Shown: positions 35,993 through 44,529 of the stretch, piece by piece
Layout of the letters: the number at the start of each line of letters is the position of its first letter
How positions within the stretch are numbered: the stretch's first letter is position 1
Source of the DNA: Corticicoccus populi
GTDB taxonomy: Bacteria > Bacillota > Bacilli > Staphylococcales > Salinicoccaceae
Direction of reading: 5' to 3'
DNA: 64,000 bases
Assembly (NCBI RefSeq): GCF_042686195.1
Contig: NZ_JBHUOQ010000004.1
Location: forward strand, 434,001 to 498,000
The notes under the pieces: generated by a model
Told to the model about the DNA's origin: nothing
Seen by the model: the letters and a program-made list of their open reading frames with translations, nothing else
Databases searched by the model: none
Made by a program: the position numbers and the translations under genes

Positions 35993-37429
35993 ATGAGTTT
36001 ACTGAAAATATTGGGAGATGAGATTAATCTTAGTCATCTTAATCAACTTCCGGAGTATTCATATGAATACTCCGGAGAACTTAAGGCACTACAGATAAAA
36101 GCGTTTAACCAGGAAGTAGTGAAAAAGGTCATTGCGGATTCTGAAAAAGCATATGAAGGGTACCGCAGAGTAACAGCATTCGAGAGGTCGGAAATATTAT
36201 TTGAATTGAGCAGACTGCTGCACGAGCATAGAGAAGTGATGGCGAGAATCATCAGTTTGGAAGCAAAGAAACCTATCAAGCTGGCAAGAGCTGAAGTAGA
36301 CCGTACGGTCGCCACACTTAAATTTTCAGGAATTGAGGCTTCGAAATTGGAAGGTGAAACAATACCTCTCGATGCGGCACCAAACGGAGCGGGCAGAGAA
36401 ACATTGGTAAAACCGGAACCTGTCGGAATTGTTTATGCTGTAACACCATTCAATTTCCCTCTAAATCTGGCAATGCATAAAATAGGACCTGCACTTGCAG
36501 CAGGAAACACCATTATTGTAAAACCATCTGAGAAAACACCGTTCTCTACATTATTTATGAATACATTATTTAAAAAAAGCAGTCTGCCGGAAAATGTGGT
36601 TCAAGTTGTAACCGGGGACGGGAAAGAAATAACGGATTATGTTCTTCAGCAGGAGGAGATTAAAAAAATATCCTTCACCGGAAGTGTACCGGTTGGGAAG
36701 TTGATTAAATCTAAAGTTGGATTGAAAAAACTAACATTGGAACTCGGAAGCACCTCACCTGTATACATAGATGATGTAGAGGAAAGTCTTTTGGACGAAA
36801 TAGCTTCTAAAGTTATAAATGGTGCTTTTTCATATAACGGTCAGGTGTGTATCAGCACCCAGAAAGTATATATCCATGAAAATATATATGAATCATTTGT
36901 AGGCAGCATGATTGAAAAGGCAGAAGCTCTAAAATACGGTCATCCATTGGAAGAAAATGTGGATTATACAGACTTGATTGATAAAAACAGTCAGGAACGT
37001 ATTCTTTCGTGGATTGAGGAAGCGGTGAACACCGGAGCTAAATTACTCACTGGCGGCAAGAAAATTAAAGGTGGCGTGACACCAACCTTAATTACAAATG
37101 TGGGTGAACAGATGAAGCTTTGTACACAAGAAGTCTTCGGACCGGTTCTTGTCGTACGTAAAATAAAAAAAGAAGAGAACATAGTAAAGCTGTTAAACAG
37201 CAGTGACAATGGTCTGAACGCAGGTATATTTTCAAATGATATGAAATTTGTAATGAATGCTGCGAATGAGCTGGATTATGGACAAGTGCTCATCAATGAT
37301 GTGCCGACATTGAGATTTGATAATATGCCTTATTCTGGACGGAAAAACTCAGGCTATGGTGTTGAAGGTGTTAAGTATGCTGTCAGAGAAATGATGCAGT
37401 CTAAAATGATTAGTTATAACTACAAGTAA
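35993..37429 (+). CDS. NAD(P)-dependent aldehyde dehydrogenase (lactaldehyde/GapN-like)
   Basis: This protein of 478 residues has the ALDH motifs TPFNFPLNLAMHKIGPALA, the coenzyme loop SFTGSVPVGK, the general base Glu in LTLELGSTSP and the nucleophile Cys in NGQVCISTQKVY. The C-terminus has YGVEGVKYAVREM, as in lactaldehyde/glyceraldehyde-type members. The ATG at 35993, after CGGGG, is preferred to 35969. It ends the transketolase operon and resembles the other ALDH at 43065; the two probably act on related aldehydes. Confidence 0.88.
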   Translation: MSLLKILGDEINLSHLNQLPEYSYEYSGELKALQIKAFNQEVVKKVIADSEKAYEGYRRVTAFERSEILFELSRLLHEHREVMARIISLEAKKPIKLARAEVDRTVATLKFSGIEASKLEGETIPLDAAPNGAGRETLVKPEPVGIVYAVTPFNFPLNLAMHKIGPALAAGNTIIVKPSEKTPFSTLFMNTLFKKSSLPENVVQVVTGDGKEITDYVLQQEEIKKISFTGSVPVGKLIKSKVGLKKLTLELGSTSPVYIDDVEESLLDEIASKVINGAFSYNGQVCISTQKVYIHENIYESFVGSMIEKAEALKYGHPLEENVDYTDLIDKNSQERILSWIEEAVNTGAKLLTGGKKIKGGVTPTLITNVGEQMKLCTQEVFGPVLVVRKIKKEENIVKLLNSSDNGLNAGIFSNDMKFVMNAANELDYGQVLINDVPTLRFDNMPYSGRKNSGYGVEGVKYAVREMMQSKMISYNYK

Positions 37430-37470
37430 TATTTCGTCCCTAATTAAGTGAGGGACCCCAAAAATATATA

Positions 37471-37502
37471 TTACTCCCGCCAATATTATCCGGTGGGAGT
37501 AA
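37471..37502. terminator. Hairpin between the transketolase and acyl-CoA operons
   Basis: TTACTCCC-GCC and GG-T-GGGAGTAA form a strong stem. No U-tract follows on the plus strand, so efficiency as a terminator is uncertain. Confidence 0.5.
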
Positions 37503-37510
37503 CACAATCA

Positions 37511-37536
37511 TATAAATGAATACGTATACATTTATA
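37511..37536. promoter_or_regulatory. Long palindrome, candidate operator of the second LacI protein
   Basis: TATAAATG and CATTTATA are perfect 8-base arms around a 10-base centre containing TACGTA. The whole 26 bases are nearly symmetrical, with the central CG typical of LacI-family sites. It lies 29 bases before the 3-hydroxyacyl-CoA dehydrogenase start. Confidence 0.6.
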
Positions 37537-37564
37537 TTTAAATAATATATAAGGAGGATTTTAC

Positions 37565-38422
37565 GTGAATGTTAACAATATTACAGTCGTAGGCGCGGGT
37601 GCGATGGGTTCACAAATCGCATTGTCATTCGCACTTCACGGCTTTAAGGTCATTTTAAATGATATTACTGATGAAAAGCTCAATCTTGTGGAAGAGAATC
37701 TTAAAAAATTGATGAGACGACGTGTGGAGAAGGGACGTATATCGGAGGCAGAATGTCAGGAGGCTTTCAATAATCTTAAGTTTTCTTCTTCTTTAGAGCA
37801 GTCAGTAAAAGATACAGATCTGGTAGTTGAAGCTGTTATTGAGGATTTGAAAATCAAACGAGAACTGTTTGTTCAGTTAGATGAGCTTGCACCGGCACAT
37901 GCGGTCCTGGCATCAAACAGTTCGACGATTGTAAGCTCCAAAATAGCTGAAGCAACCAACAGACCTGATAAAATCTGCAACATGCATTTCTTTAACCCTG
38001 CCGTAATTATGGACCTGGTTGAAATTGTTAAAGGTCCTCATACTGCTGATGAAACAATAGAGACTATTACAGAAGTTACGCGCCAGATTAATAAAACCCC
38101 TGTCGTATTGGAAAAAGAAATATTTGGGTTTATTGTCAGCCGCATTGTCAACGTTATTTTTGATGAAGCGATGTATTTATATGAAGAAGGCATTGCTTCA
38201 ATTGAAGATATTGATACTGCTGTGGAAAAAGGATTGAATCATCCGATTGGTCCATTCAAGCTTCTTGATTTAACAGGAATAGATGTTAATTATTATTTGA
38301 GAAAAGAACGTGTTGATGAAACAGGGGACGAGACATATGCACCGCAGAAGTCATTAACACAGTTATTTGAAGAAGGACATCTTGGAAGAAAAACCGGTAA
38401 AGGGTTTTATGATTATAACTAA
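37565..38422 (+). CDS. 3-hydroxyacyl-CoA (3-hydroxybutyryl-CoA) dehydrogenase
   Basis: This protein of 285 residues has the NAD-binding VVGAGAMGSQIALSFALHG, the catalytic region SNSSTIVSSKIA and MHFFNPAVIMDLVEIVKG, and the C-terminal RKTGKGFYDYN. The enzyme interconverts 3-hydroxyacyl-CoA and 3-ketoacyl-CoA. It is the short form with no enoyl-CoA hydratase domain. AGGAGG lies seven bases before the GTG. It leads an operon with an SDR, thiolase, CoA-transferase and a LacI regulator. Confidence 0.92.
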   Translation: MNVNNITVVGAGAMGSQIALSFALHGFKVILNDITDEKLNLVEENLKKLMRRRVEKGRISEAECQEAFNNLKFSSSLEQSVKDTDLVVEAVIEDLKIKRELFVQLDELAPAHAVLASNSSTIVSSKIAEATNRPDKICNMHFFNPAVIMDLVEIVKGPHTADETIETITEVTRQINKTPVVLEKEIFGFIVSRIVNVIFDEAMYLYEEGIASIEDIDTAVEKGLNHPIGPFKLLDLTGIDVNYYLRKERVDETGDETYAPQKSLTQLFEEGHLGRKTGKGFYDYN

Positions 38423-38438
38423 CTAGGAGGCTGGAACT

Positions 38439-39194
38439 ATGGATTTCAAGTTCGACCTGACAGGAAAGCTCGCTGTTGTTACCGGTGGAAATAAAGGAAT
38501 CGGCAAAGGCATTGCCTCAGGCCTTGCAGCTGCTGGCGCTGATATTATCATCATCGCCAGAACTGTTACAGAAGGAGATATTGTAGAGCTGCGCAGTTAT
38601 GGTGTTGATGTATACGGCATTAATTTTGATTTAAGAAATTTTGATAAATATGATGATTTGGTTTCTGGAATTATTAATAAATATGGAAAGATAGACATTC
38701 TGATTAATAATGCAGGGTTAACGATACGGCATCCAAGTGTTGAATTCCCGAAGGAAGATTGGGATAAAGTTATAGATATTAATTTAAATGCGCCGTTCTA
38801 TCTCTGTCAGAAGATAGGAAAACATATGGTTGCAAACGGACAAGGGAAAATTATTAATATCGCCTCGCTCCTTTCATATATCGGAGGGTACACAGTTCCT
38901 GCATATGCAGCAAGTAAAGGCGGAGTCAGTCAATTCTCAAAATCTTTATCCAATGAGTGGGCAAAATATGGTGTTAATGTGAATTGTATTGCCCCGGGTT
39001 ATATAGAAACAAATCTTACTGAAGCTATCCTCGAAGATGAAAAAAGAAACAATGAAATACTGAGTCGTATTCCGGCTGGGAGATGGGGGAAGCCTGAAGA
39101 TTTGAGTGGCATTGCAGTGTTTTTATCTTCTCAGGCCTCAGACTATATCAACGGCTGTACGATTCCGGTTGACGGTGGATTTTTAGGCTGGTAA
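38439..39194 (+). CDS. SDR family oxidoreductase (KduD/gluconate dehydrogenase-like)
   Basis: This 251-residue classical short-chain dehydrogenase has the cofactor motif VVTGGNKGIGKGIA, NNAG in DILINNAGLTIR, the catalytic YAASK in PAYAASKGGVSQF and the C-terminal IPVDGGFLGW. The ending RIPAGRWGKPEDLSGIAVFL resembles 2-deoxygluconate 3-dehydrogenase and gluconate 5-dehydrogenase. In a CoA-ester operon it could instead reduce a 3-keto acid. AGGAGG precedes it. Confidence 0.88.
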   Translation: MDFKFDLTGKLAVVTGGNKGIGKGIASGLAAAGADIIIIARTVTEGDIVELRSYGVDVYGINFDLRNFDKYDDLVSGIINKYGKIDILINNAGLTIRHPSVEFPKEDWDKVIDINLNAPFYLCQKIGKHMVANGQGKIINIASLLSYIGGYTVPAYAASKGGVSQFSKSLSNEWAKYGVNVNCIAPGYIETNLTEAILEDEKRNNEILSRIPAGRWGKPEDLSGIAVFLSSQASDYINGCTIPVDGGFLGW

Positions 39195-39212
39195 TTCAAA
39201 GGAGGACTTATA

Positions 39213-40403
39213 TTGTTGAATGATATTGTTATTGTTGGAGCGGCACGAACCCCAATCGGGAAATTTGGAGGAACACTTAAAGGTACACATCCTTCAGATT
39301 TAGGCGCACTTGTAATTAATGAAGCTTTGAAGCGGAGCGGTGTATCTAAAGAACAGGTGGATGAAGTCATCATGGGATGTGTGGGTCAAATTGCAGAAAA
39401 TGCCTTCATAGCAAGAATGAGCGCGATAAATGCCGGTATTCCTGAAAGTGCCTCTGCAATGACAGTCAATAGACTGTGTGGTTCCGGTCTACAGGCGATT
39501 AACAGTGCAGCTCAGTGTCTGGCAGCAGGTGATGAAGAAATAATTGTAGCGGGAGGCACTGAGAATATGAACCAGTACCCTTATTACTTAAGAAAAGCAC
39601 GTGAGGGATATGGGTTTGGTGATGGAAAATTAGAAGACGGCCTCGTGACAGCGCTGACAGACCCATTTAACGACTATCAAATGGGAGTAACAGCAGAAAA
39701 TCTCGCTGAGAAATACGGCATATCTAGAGAGAGGCAGGATGAATTTTCATATAACAGTCAGATGAAGGCGATTGCAGCCATTGAGAGGGGCAGATTCAAG
39801 GATGAAATCGTTTCTGTGAATGTACATCAAAAGAAAGGAGAAGACATCATATTATCAAATGATGAACATCCGCGCAAAAGTACAACACTTGAAAAATTAT
39901 CTGCTTTGAAACCTGCATTTAAAAATGGTGGATCAGTAACAGCAGGAAACGCATCAGGTATTAATGATGGTGCTGCAGCTGTTGTGATGATGACTTTAAA
40001 AAAAGCAAAAGAATTGAATTTAAGACCTCTGGCGTTTGTCAGACAATATGCGGTTGCAGGTGTAGAGCCTTCTATTATGGGAATTGGACCTGCCCCTGCA
40101 GTCAATAAGGCATTGGAGAAGTCAGGGATAACACTTGAGGAAATTGATTTAATTGAATTAAACGAAGCTTTTGCGGCGCAGTCCCTGGCAGTCATTGAAG
40201 AGTTGGGACTAGATAAAGAGAAGGTCAATGTGAACGGCGGTGCAATTGCTTTAGGCCATCCTGTCGGAGCATCAGGGTGTATTATCACAGTCAAACTTAT
40301 CCACGAGATGAAAAGAAGGAATGTCAGGTATGGCCTTGCCAGTTTATGTATCGGCGGCGGTCAAGGTATCGCGACAATATTTGAGAATTATACAGAAGAA
40401 TAA
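39213..40403 (+). CDS. Acetyl-CoA C-acetyltransferase (thiolase)
   Basis: This protein of 396 residues has the thiolase nucleophile in VNRLCGSGLQAI, NEAFAAQSLAV, the His in GHPVGASGCI and the second Cys in CIGGGQG. It splits acetoacetyl-CoA or another 3-ketoacyl-CoA. GGAGGA precedes a TTG start, which fits the family N-terminus NDIVIVGAARTPIGKFGG. It follows the dehydrogenases, as expected if 3-ketoacyl-CoA is the intermediate. Confidence 0.93.
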   Translation: MLNDIVIVGAARTPIGKFGGTLKGTHPSDLGALVINEALKRSGVSKEQVDEVIMGCVGQIAENAFIARMSAINAGIPESASAMTVNRLCGSGLQAINSAAQCLAAGDEEIIVAGGTENMNQYPYYLRKAREGYGFGDGKLEDGLVTALTDPFNDYQMGVTAENLAEKYGISRERQDEFSYNSQMKAIAAIERGRFKDEIVSVNVHQKKGEDIILSNDEHPRKSTTLEKLSALKPAFKNGGSVTAGNASGINDGAAAVVMMTLKKAKELNLRPLAFVRQYAVAGVEPSIMGIGPAPAVNKALEKSGITLEEIDLIELNEAFAAQSLAVIEELGLDKEKVNVNGGAIALGHPVGASGCIITVKLIHEMKRRNVRYGLASLCIGGGQGIATIFENYTEE

Positions 40404-40423
40404 TTTTTACGAGGAGGAATACC

Positions 40424-42025
40424 ATGAGTAAAGTGGTAACAACTAAAGAGGTAATTTCTGCTTTAAAAGAAGGTGATACGCTTTCGACTGTTGGTTTTTC
40501 CATGATGGGTGCTTCTGAAACAATTCTGAAGGCTATAGAGAAAAACTTTGAGAATACAGGAATGCCAAGAAATTTAACATTAATACATGCTGCAGGGCAG
40601 AGTGACCGTGTCGGCGGCATTGAACGATTGGCAAAGCCGGGACTGGTGAAAAAAATAATTGGTGCCCACTGGGGCGTCGCACCTACGTGGAGTGACCTTA
40701 TTCATAATAATGAGGTAGAAGCATATTGTCTGCCCCAGGGACAACTGGTTCATTTGTTCAAATCTATGGCGTCCGGAAAACCCGGGAATTTTTCCAAAGT
40801 CGGTCTCGGAACGTTCATTGACCCGCGTGTAGAAGGCGGCAGGATTAATAAATTATCTAAAGAATCAGAGGACAGCCTGGTAGATATTATAGATATTAAA
40901 GGTGAGGAATTTCTATTTTATAACTCTGTGCCGATTGATGTTGCGGTTATTAGAGGGACTACAGCTGATGAAAAGGGCAATATAACTATTGAGGAAGAAG
41001 GCGTGAAGCTTGAATCACTTGCTGTTGCCCAGGCGGCCAAGGCAAATGGCGGAAAAGTGTTTGCACAGGTAAAATATCTTGTTAAAACAGGAACGCTGCA
41101 TCCAAAAGAAGTAACTGTGCCGGGTATGCATGTGGACGGAATTATTATTTCGGAAAATCCCCAGGAAGATCATCGTCTCACGTCTTCATTTGCATATGAT
41201 CCATCATATGCAGGTAACTTAATCATGCCGACCTCTTCAAGTGAGCCCCTTACGCTTAATGCAAGAAAAATTATAGGGAGACGGGCAGTAATGGAGTTGG
41301 AGCCGGGAGATGTTGTCAACCTTGGCACAGGGATTCCCGGAGATGTCGTTGGTCCGATAACGGACGAAGAAAGAATGAATGGGGAGCTTACTTTATCGAT
41401 TGAGTCGGGTGCAATAGGCGGAGTGCCTGCCGGCGGTCTCGATTTTGGAATTACTAAGAACCCTGAAGCAATTATCGAGCAGGGGAGTAAATTTGATTAT
41501 TATCATGGCAGCGGGGTGGATATTACGTTCATGGGTATGGCCGAAGCAGACAAAGAAGGAAATGTTAACGTCAGCAAATTTGGTTCGCGGGTTGTCGGAT
41601 GCGGTGGATTCATTGATATTACTCAATTTGCAAAACAGACGGTATTCTGTTCAACATTCACCTCCGGCGGCCTGAAGATCAGTGTGAATAATGGTGAACT
41701 TCGTATTGAACAAGAAGGGAAGTTCAATAAATTTTTGGACAATGTAAATCAAATCACCTTCAGTGGAAAGTTTGCCCGGGAAAATAATCAGCCGGTTTTA
41801 TATGTAACAGAGCGCGCAGTATTTGAATTGAGAGAGTGTGGATTAACGCTGACAGAGACAGCACCGGGGATAGATATTCAAACAGAAATACTTGATCTCA
41901 TGGAATTTAAGCCTGTAGTTGCAGATGATTTGAAATTAATGGACACTAGAATATTTATGGAGCAGCCTATGGGAATCGCAGATGAGTTTTTTAATAAGAA
42001 TGAAGAATTTGAGTCAGATAAATAG
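40424..42025 (+). CDS. Fused acyl-CoA:acetate/3-ketoacid CoA-transferase (YdiF/propionate CoA-transferase type)
   Basis: This protein of 533 residues contains both class I CoA-transferase halves in one chain: an alpha-like part (VGFSMMGASETILKAIEKN, IIGAHWGVAPTW) and a beta-like part (VVNLGTGIPGDV) with the catalytic Glu in LSIESGAIGG. It activates an acid by moving CoA from acetyl- or another acyl-CoA. It is placed between thiolase and the second LacI gene. Activation of a 3-hydroxy or 3-keto acid is the simplest role in this operon. Confidence 0.9.
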   Translation: MSKVVTTKEVISALKEGDTLSTVGFSMMGASETILKAIEKNFENTGMPRNLTLIHAAGQSDRVGGIERLAKPGLVKKIIGAHWGVAPTWSDLIHNNEVEAYCLPQGQLVHLFKSMASGKPGNFSKVGLGTFIDPRVEGGRINKLSKESEDSLVDIIDIKGEEFLFYNSVPIDVAVIRGTTADEKGNITIEEEGVKLESLAVAQAAKANGGKVFAQVKYLVKTGTLHPKEVTVPGMHVDGIIISENPQEDHRLTSSFAYDPSYAGNLIMPTSSSEPLTLNARKIIGRRAVMELEPGDVVNLGTGIPGDVVGPITDEERMNGELTLSIESGAIGGVPAGGLDFGITKNPEAIIEQGSKFDYYHGSGVDITFMGMAEADKEGNVNVSKFGSRVVGCGGFIDITQFAKQTVFCSTFTSGGLKISVNNGELRIEQEGKFNKFLDNVNQITFSGKFARENNQPVLYVTERAVFELRECGLTLTETAPGIDIQTEILDLMEFKPVVADDLKLMDTRIFMEQPMGIADEFFNKNEEFESDK

Positions 42026-42037
42026 GGAGGAATTCAC

Positions 42038-43048
42038 ATCGTTTCCTCTAAAGACGTAGCAAAAGGAGCAGGTGTGTCACAGCCGACAGTTTCAAGAGTG
42101 TTGAATAAACCAGACAGTGTAAAGCCGGAAACAAGAGAAAAAGTTTTAAGGACAATGCAGACACTCGGGTATAAACCGAATTTGATAGCAAGAAGTCTCA
42201 TTACTAATAATACTAAAACGATTGCTTTAATTTCCGGTCCAGTCTGTAACGAATTTTTTGCTGAATCTATTGATTCAATAGTCAGAAAAGCAGATGAGTA
42301 TGGATATAAAATTATTGTTTATTTTGATGAAGAGGAAAATCTCGATGATATTTTAAAATCTGTGTCAGGATTTAATGTCGATGGGATTCTGATGTCATCA
42401 ATCACATTGGAAGAATCTCAATTGGAAAAAATTAAAGCATTAAATACTCCTTATATGTTTTTTGCCAGGCGTTCTAAATTGAAAAGCAACTCTGTAACAC
42501 TTGATGATAAGCGTGCCAGTGTAATGTTAACAAATCATCTCATTGACCTGGGACACGAAAAAATTGCGATGATTACCGGAGAGTCCGACCGCTCTACATT
42601 TCTTGAGAGAAGACAAGGATTTGATAAAGCAATTAATGCTGCGGGGGTGGATATCCCGGACAGTTATTATATTAAAATTAAAGATTCGTCCAGGAAAGAA
42701 GTGGGTGAAGCAGTAAAAAAATTAATACAACTGTATGAACCTCCTACGGCAGTGCTGTGTGCATCGGATGCGATTGCAATTTCTGCTATTGATGTACTAC
42801 TGTCAATGAATTTAAGAGTACCTGAGGATATAAGTATCTGTGGTTTTGACAATGTGGGTCTTTCTTCACACAGGGCTATCCAGCTGACCAGTATTGGCTA
42901 TGACGGAGGACACATTGGAGAGATTGCCGTTCAGCATCTAATTAAACAGATGAATAGAAAAGAAAGAGCATTGGAGGATCAGGATTATAAAATCTTATCT
43001 CCAAAACTATTTATAAGGAAAACAACAAAAGAAATAAATTCTTATTAA
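42038..43048 (+). CDS. LacI family regulator with probable AUC start
   Basis: This protein of 336 residues has the LacI HTH VSSKDVAKGAGVSQPTVSRV and hinge PETREKVLRTMQTLGYKPN, then an effector domain ending DISICGFDNVGLSSHRAI. The first usual start in frame, GTG 42074, would cut off the first HTH helix. GGGAGG at 42025-42030 lies seven bases before ATC 42038, which gives a complete HTH. AUC initiation would keep the repressor scarce. It probably binds the palindrome at 37511 upstream of its operon. Confidence 0.83.
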   Translation: MVSSKDVAKGAGVSQPTVSRVLNKPDSVKPETREKVLRTMQTLGYKPNLIARSLITNNTKTIALISGPVCNEFFAESIDSIVRKADEYGYKIIVYFDEEENLDDILKSVSGFNVDGILMSSITLEESQLEKIKALNTPYMFFARRSKLKSNSVTLDDKRASVMLTNHLIDLGHEKIAMITGESDRSTFLERRQGFDKAINAAGVDIPDSYYIKIKDSSRKEVGEAVKKLIQLYEPPTAVLCASDAIAISAIDVLLSMNLRVPEDISICGFDNVGLSSHRAIQLTSIGYDGGHIGEIAVQHLIKQMNRKERALEDQDYKILSPKLFIRKTTKEINSY

Positions 43049-43064
43049 AGAAGGGTGAGTATAA

Positions 43065-44513
43065 ATGACTCAGGAAATTAAAACTTATGGCTCTATTATA
43101 AACGGAGAAACAGTGATTAAAAGTGATTTCGATATTTTAGAACTTAAAAATCCATATAATAATGAGACAATTGCCAATATGTCACTTTGCACAAAAAAAG
43201 AGCTGGATGAAGCAATTGATGGTGCAGAACGCGCATATCATGCGGATATGAAACGTATGCCGCTGCATAAAAGGGCAGAAATACTTACACGTGCTGCAGA
43301 GCTTTTGAAAGAAAGAACTGAAGATTTCGCACAGACATTGAGTTTAGAAGCAGGAAAACCAATTAGGGACGCGCGCGGAGAAGTTGGTCGTGCAGTACAA
43401 GTGCTGAACTTTGCTTCAGATGAAGCAAAGACACTTCACGGAGAACTATTACCGATGGATGCAGCAATTGGGGGAGAGAACCGTCTCGGTATGGTTCGTC
43501 TTTATCCCATAGGGGTAATGGGTGCGATTACACCATTTAATTTTCCGCTTAACCTTGCTTTACACAAACTTGCACCTGCAGTGGCATCAGGGAATGCGGT
43601 TGTTTTAAAACCAGCATTGAAAACACCTCTTTCCGCATTGAAACTGGCACAGGTATTTTATGATGCAGGTCTGCCGAAAGAAGCACTGCAGGTTATCATT
43701 GCTAAAGGTTCTGAGATTGGTGATGATATAGTGACTGATGACCGTATTGCTAAAATCACTTTTACAGGCAGTCCCGAAGTAGGTATTAAAATGCGCAATA
43801 AGGCGGGGCTCAAGCGGATTACACTGGAGCTTGGATCAAATTCGCCGAATATTATTTTTGAAGATGCCGATGTAGATAAGGCAGCATCCAGCCTTGTAAA
43901 AGCTTCGTTTGCTTTTGCAGGACAGGTTTGTATCTCGTCGCAGAGAATATTTGTGCATGAAAGTATTATTGACGAATTTATTGCGAAGTTTATTCCGTTA
44001 GTGAAACAGCTTAAAGTTGGGAACCCATTGGATGAGGATACTGATGTGGGACCTTTGATTTCAAGTGATTCCTGTGAACGTATTTACGAATGGACTCAGG
44101 AGGCTGTAAAGGACGGAGCTGAGGTTTTAACAGGCGGTTCTATTATAGAGGGTCAGATGTTTGAACCGACTGTAGTTAAAAATGTGAACAGCAGTATGAA
44201 AATTGTGTGTCAGGAAACATTTGCACCGATTGTTTCAATTATTCCGTTCAAATCCGATGAAGATGCCGTGGAGAAGGCAAATGACTCTGATTATGGTCTT
44301 CAGGCCGGTGTATTTACAAAAGATATTAATAGAGCATTTAAGTTGTCTGATGAACTTGAGACAGGCGGTGTTTGGATTAATGAAGTATCGACTTACAGGC
44401 AGGATAATTATCCGTACGGCGGTGTGAAATTGAGCGGCTATGGAAAAGAGGGTGTCAAATACGCAATCCGGGATATGACTGAGGAAAAATTTGTTGGTAT
44501 CAATCTAAATTAA
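43065..44513 (+). CDS. NAD(P)-dependent aldehyde dehydrogenase
   Basis: This 482-residue ALDH has TPFNFPLNLALHKLAPAVAS, FTGSPEVGIKMRNKAGLKR, the Glu in LELGSNSPN and the Cys in GQVCISSQR. It resembles the ALDH at 35993. Lactaldehyde, glyceraldehyde or succinate-semialdehyde are typical substrates. GAAGGG lies about eight bases before the ATG. It sits 16 bases after the second LacI gene and 16 before the Fe-ADH, which supports a shared aldehyde intermediate. Confidence 0.9.
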   Translation: MTQEIKTYGSIINGETVIKSDFDILELKNPYNNETIANMSLCTKKELDEAIDGAERAYHADMKRMPLHKRAEILTRAAELLKERTEDFAQTLSLEAGKPIRDARGEVGRAVQVLNFASDEAKTLHGELLPMDAAIGGENRLGMVRLYPIGVMGAITPFNFPLNLALHKLAPAVASGNAVVLKPALKTPLSALKLAQVFYDAGLPKEALQVIIAKGSEIGDDIVTDDRIAKITFTGSPEVGIKMRNKAGLKRITLELGSNSPNIIFEDADVDKAASSLVKASFAFAGQVCISSQRIFVHESIIDEFIAKFIPLVKQLKVGNPLDEDTDVGPLISSDSCERIYEWTQEAVKDGAEVLTGGSIIEGQMFEPTVVKNVNSSMKIVCQETFAPIVSIIPFKSDEDAVEKANDSDYGLQAGVFTKDINRAFKLSDELETGGVWINEVSTYRQDNYPYGGVKLSGYGKEGVKYAIRDMTEEKFVGINLN

Positions 44514-44529
44514 TTCAGGAAGAAGTGAA

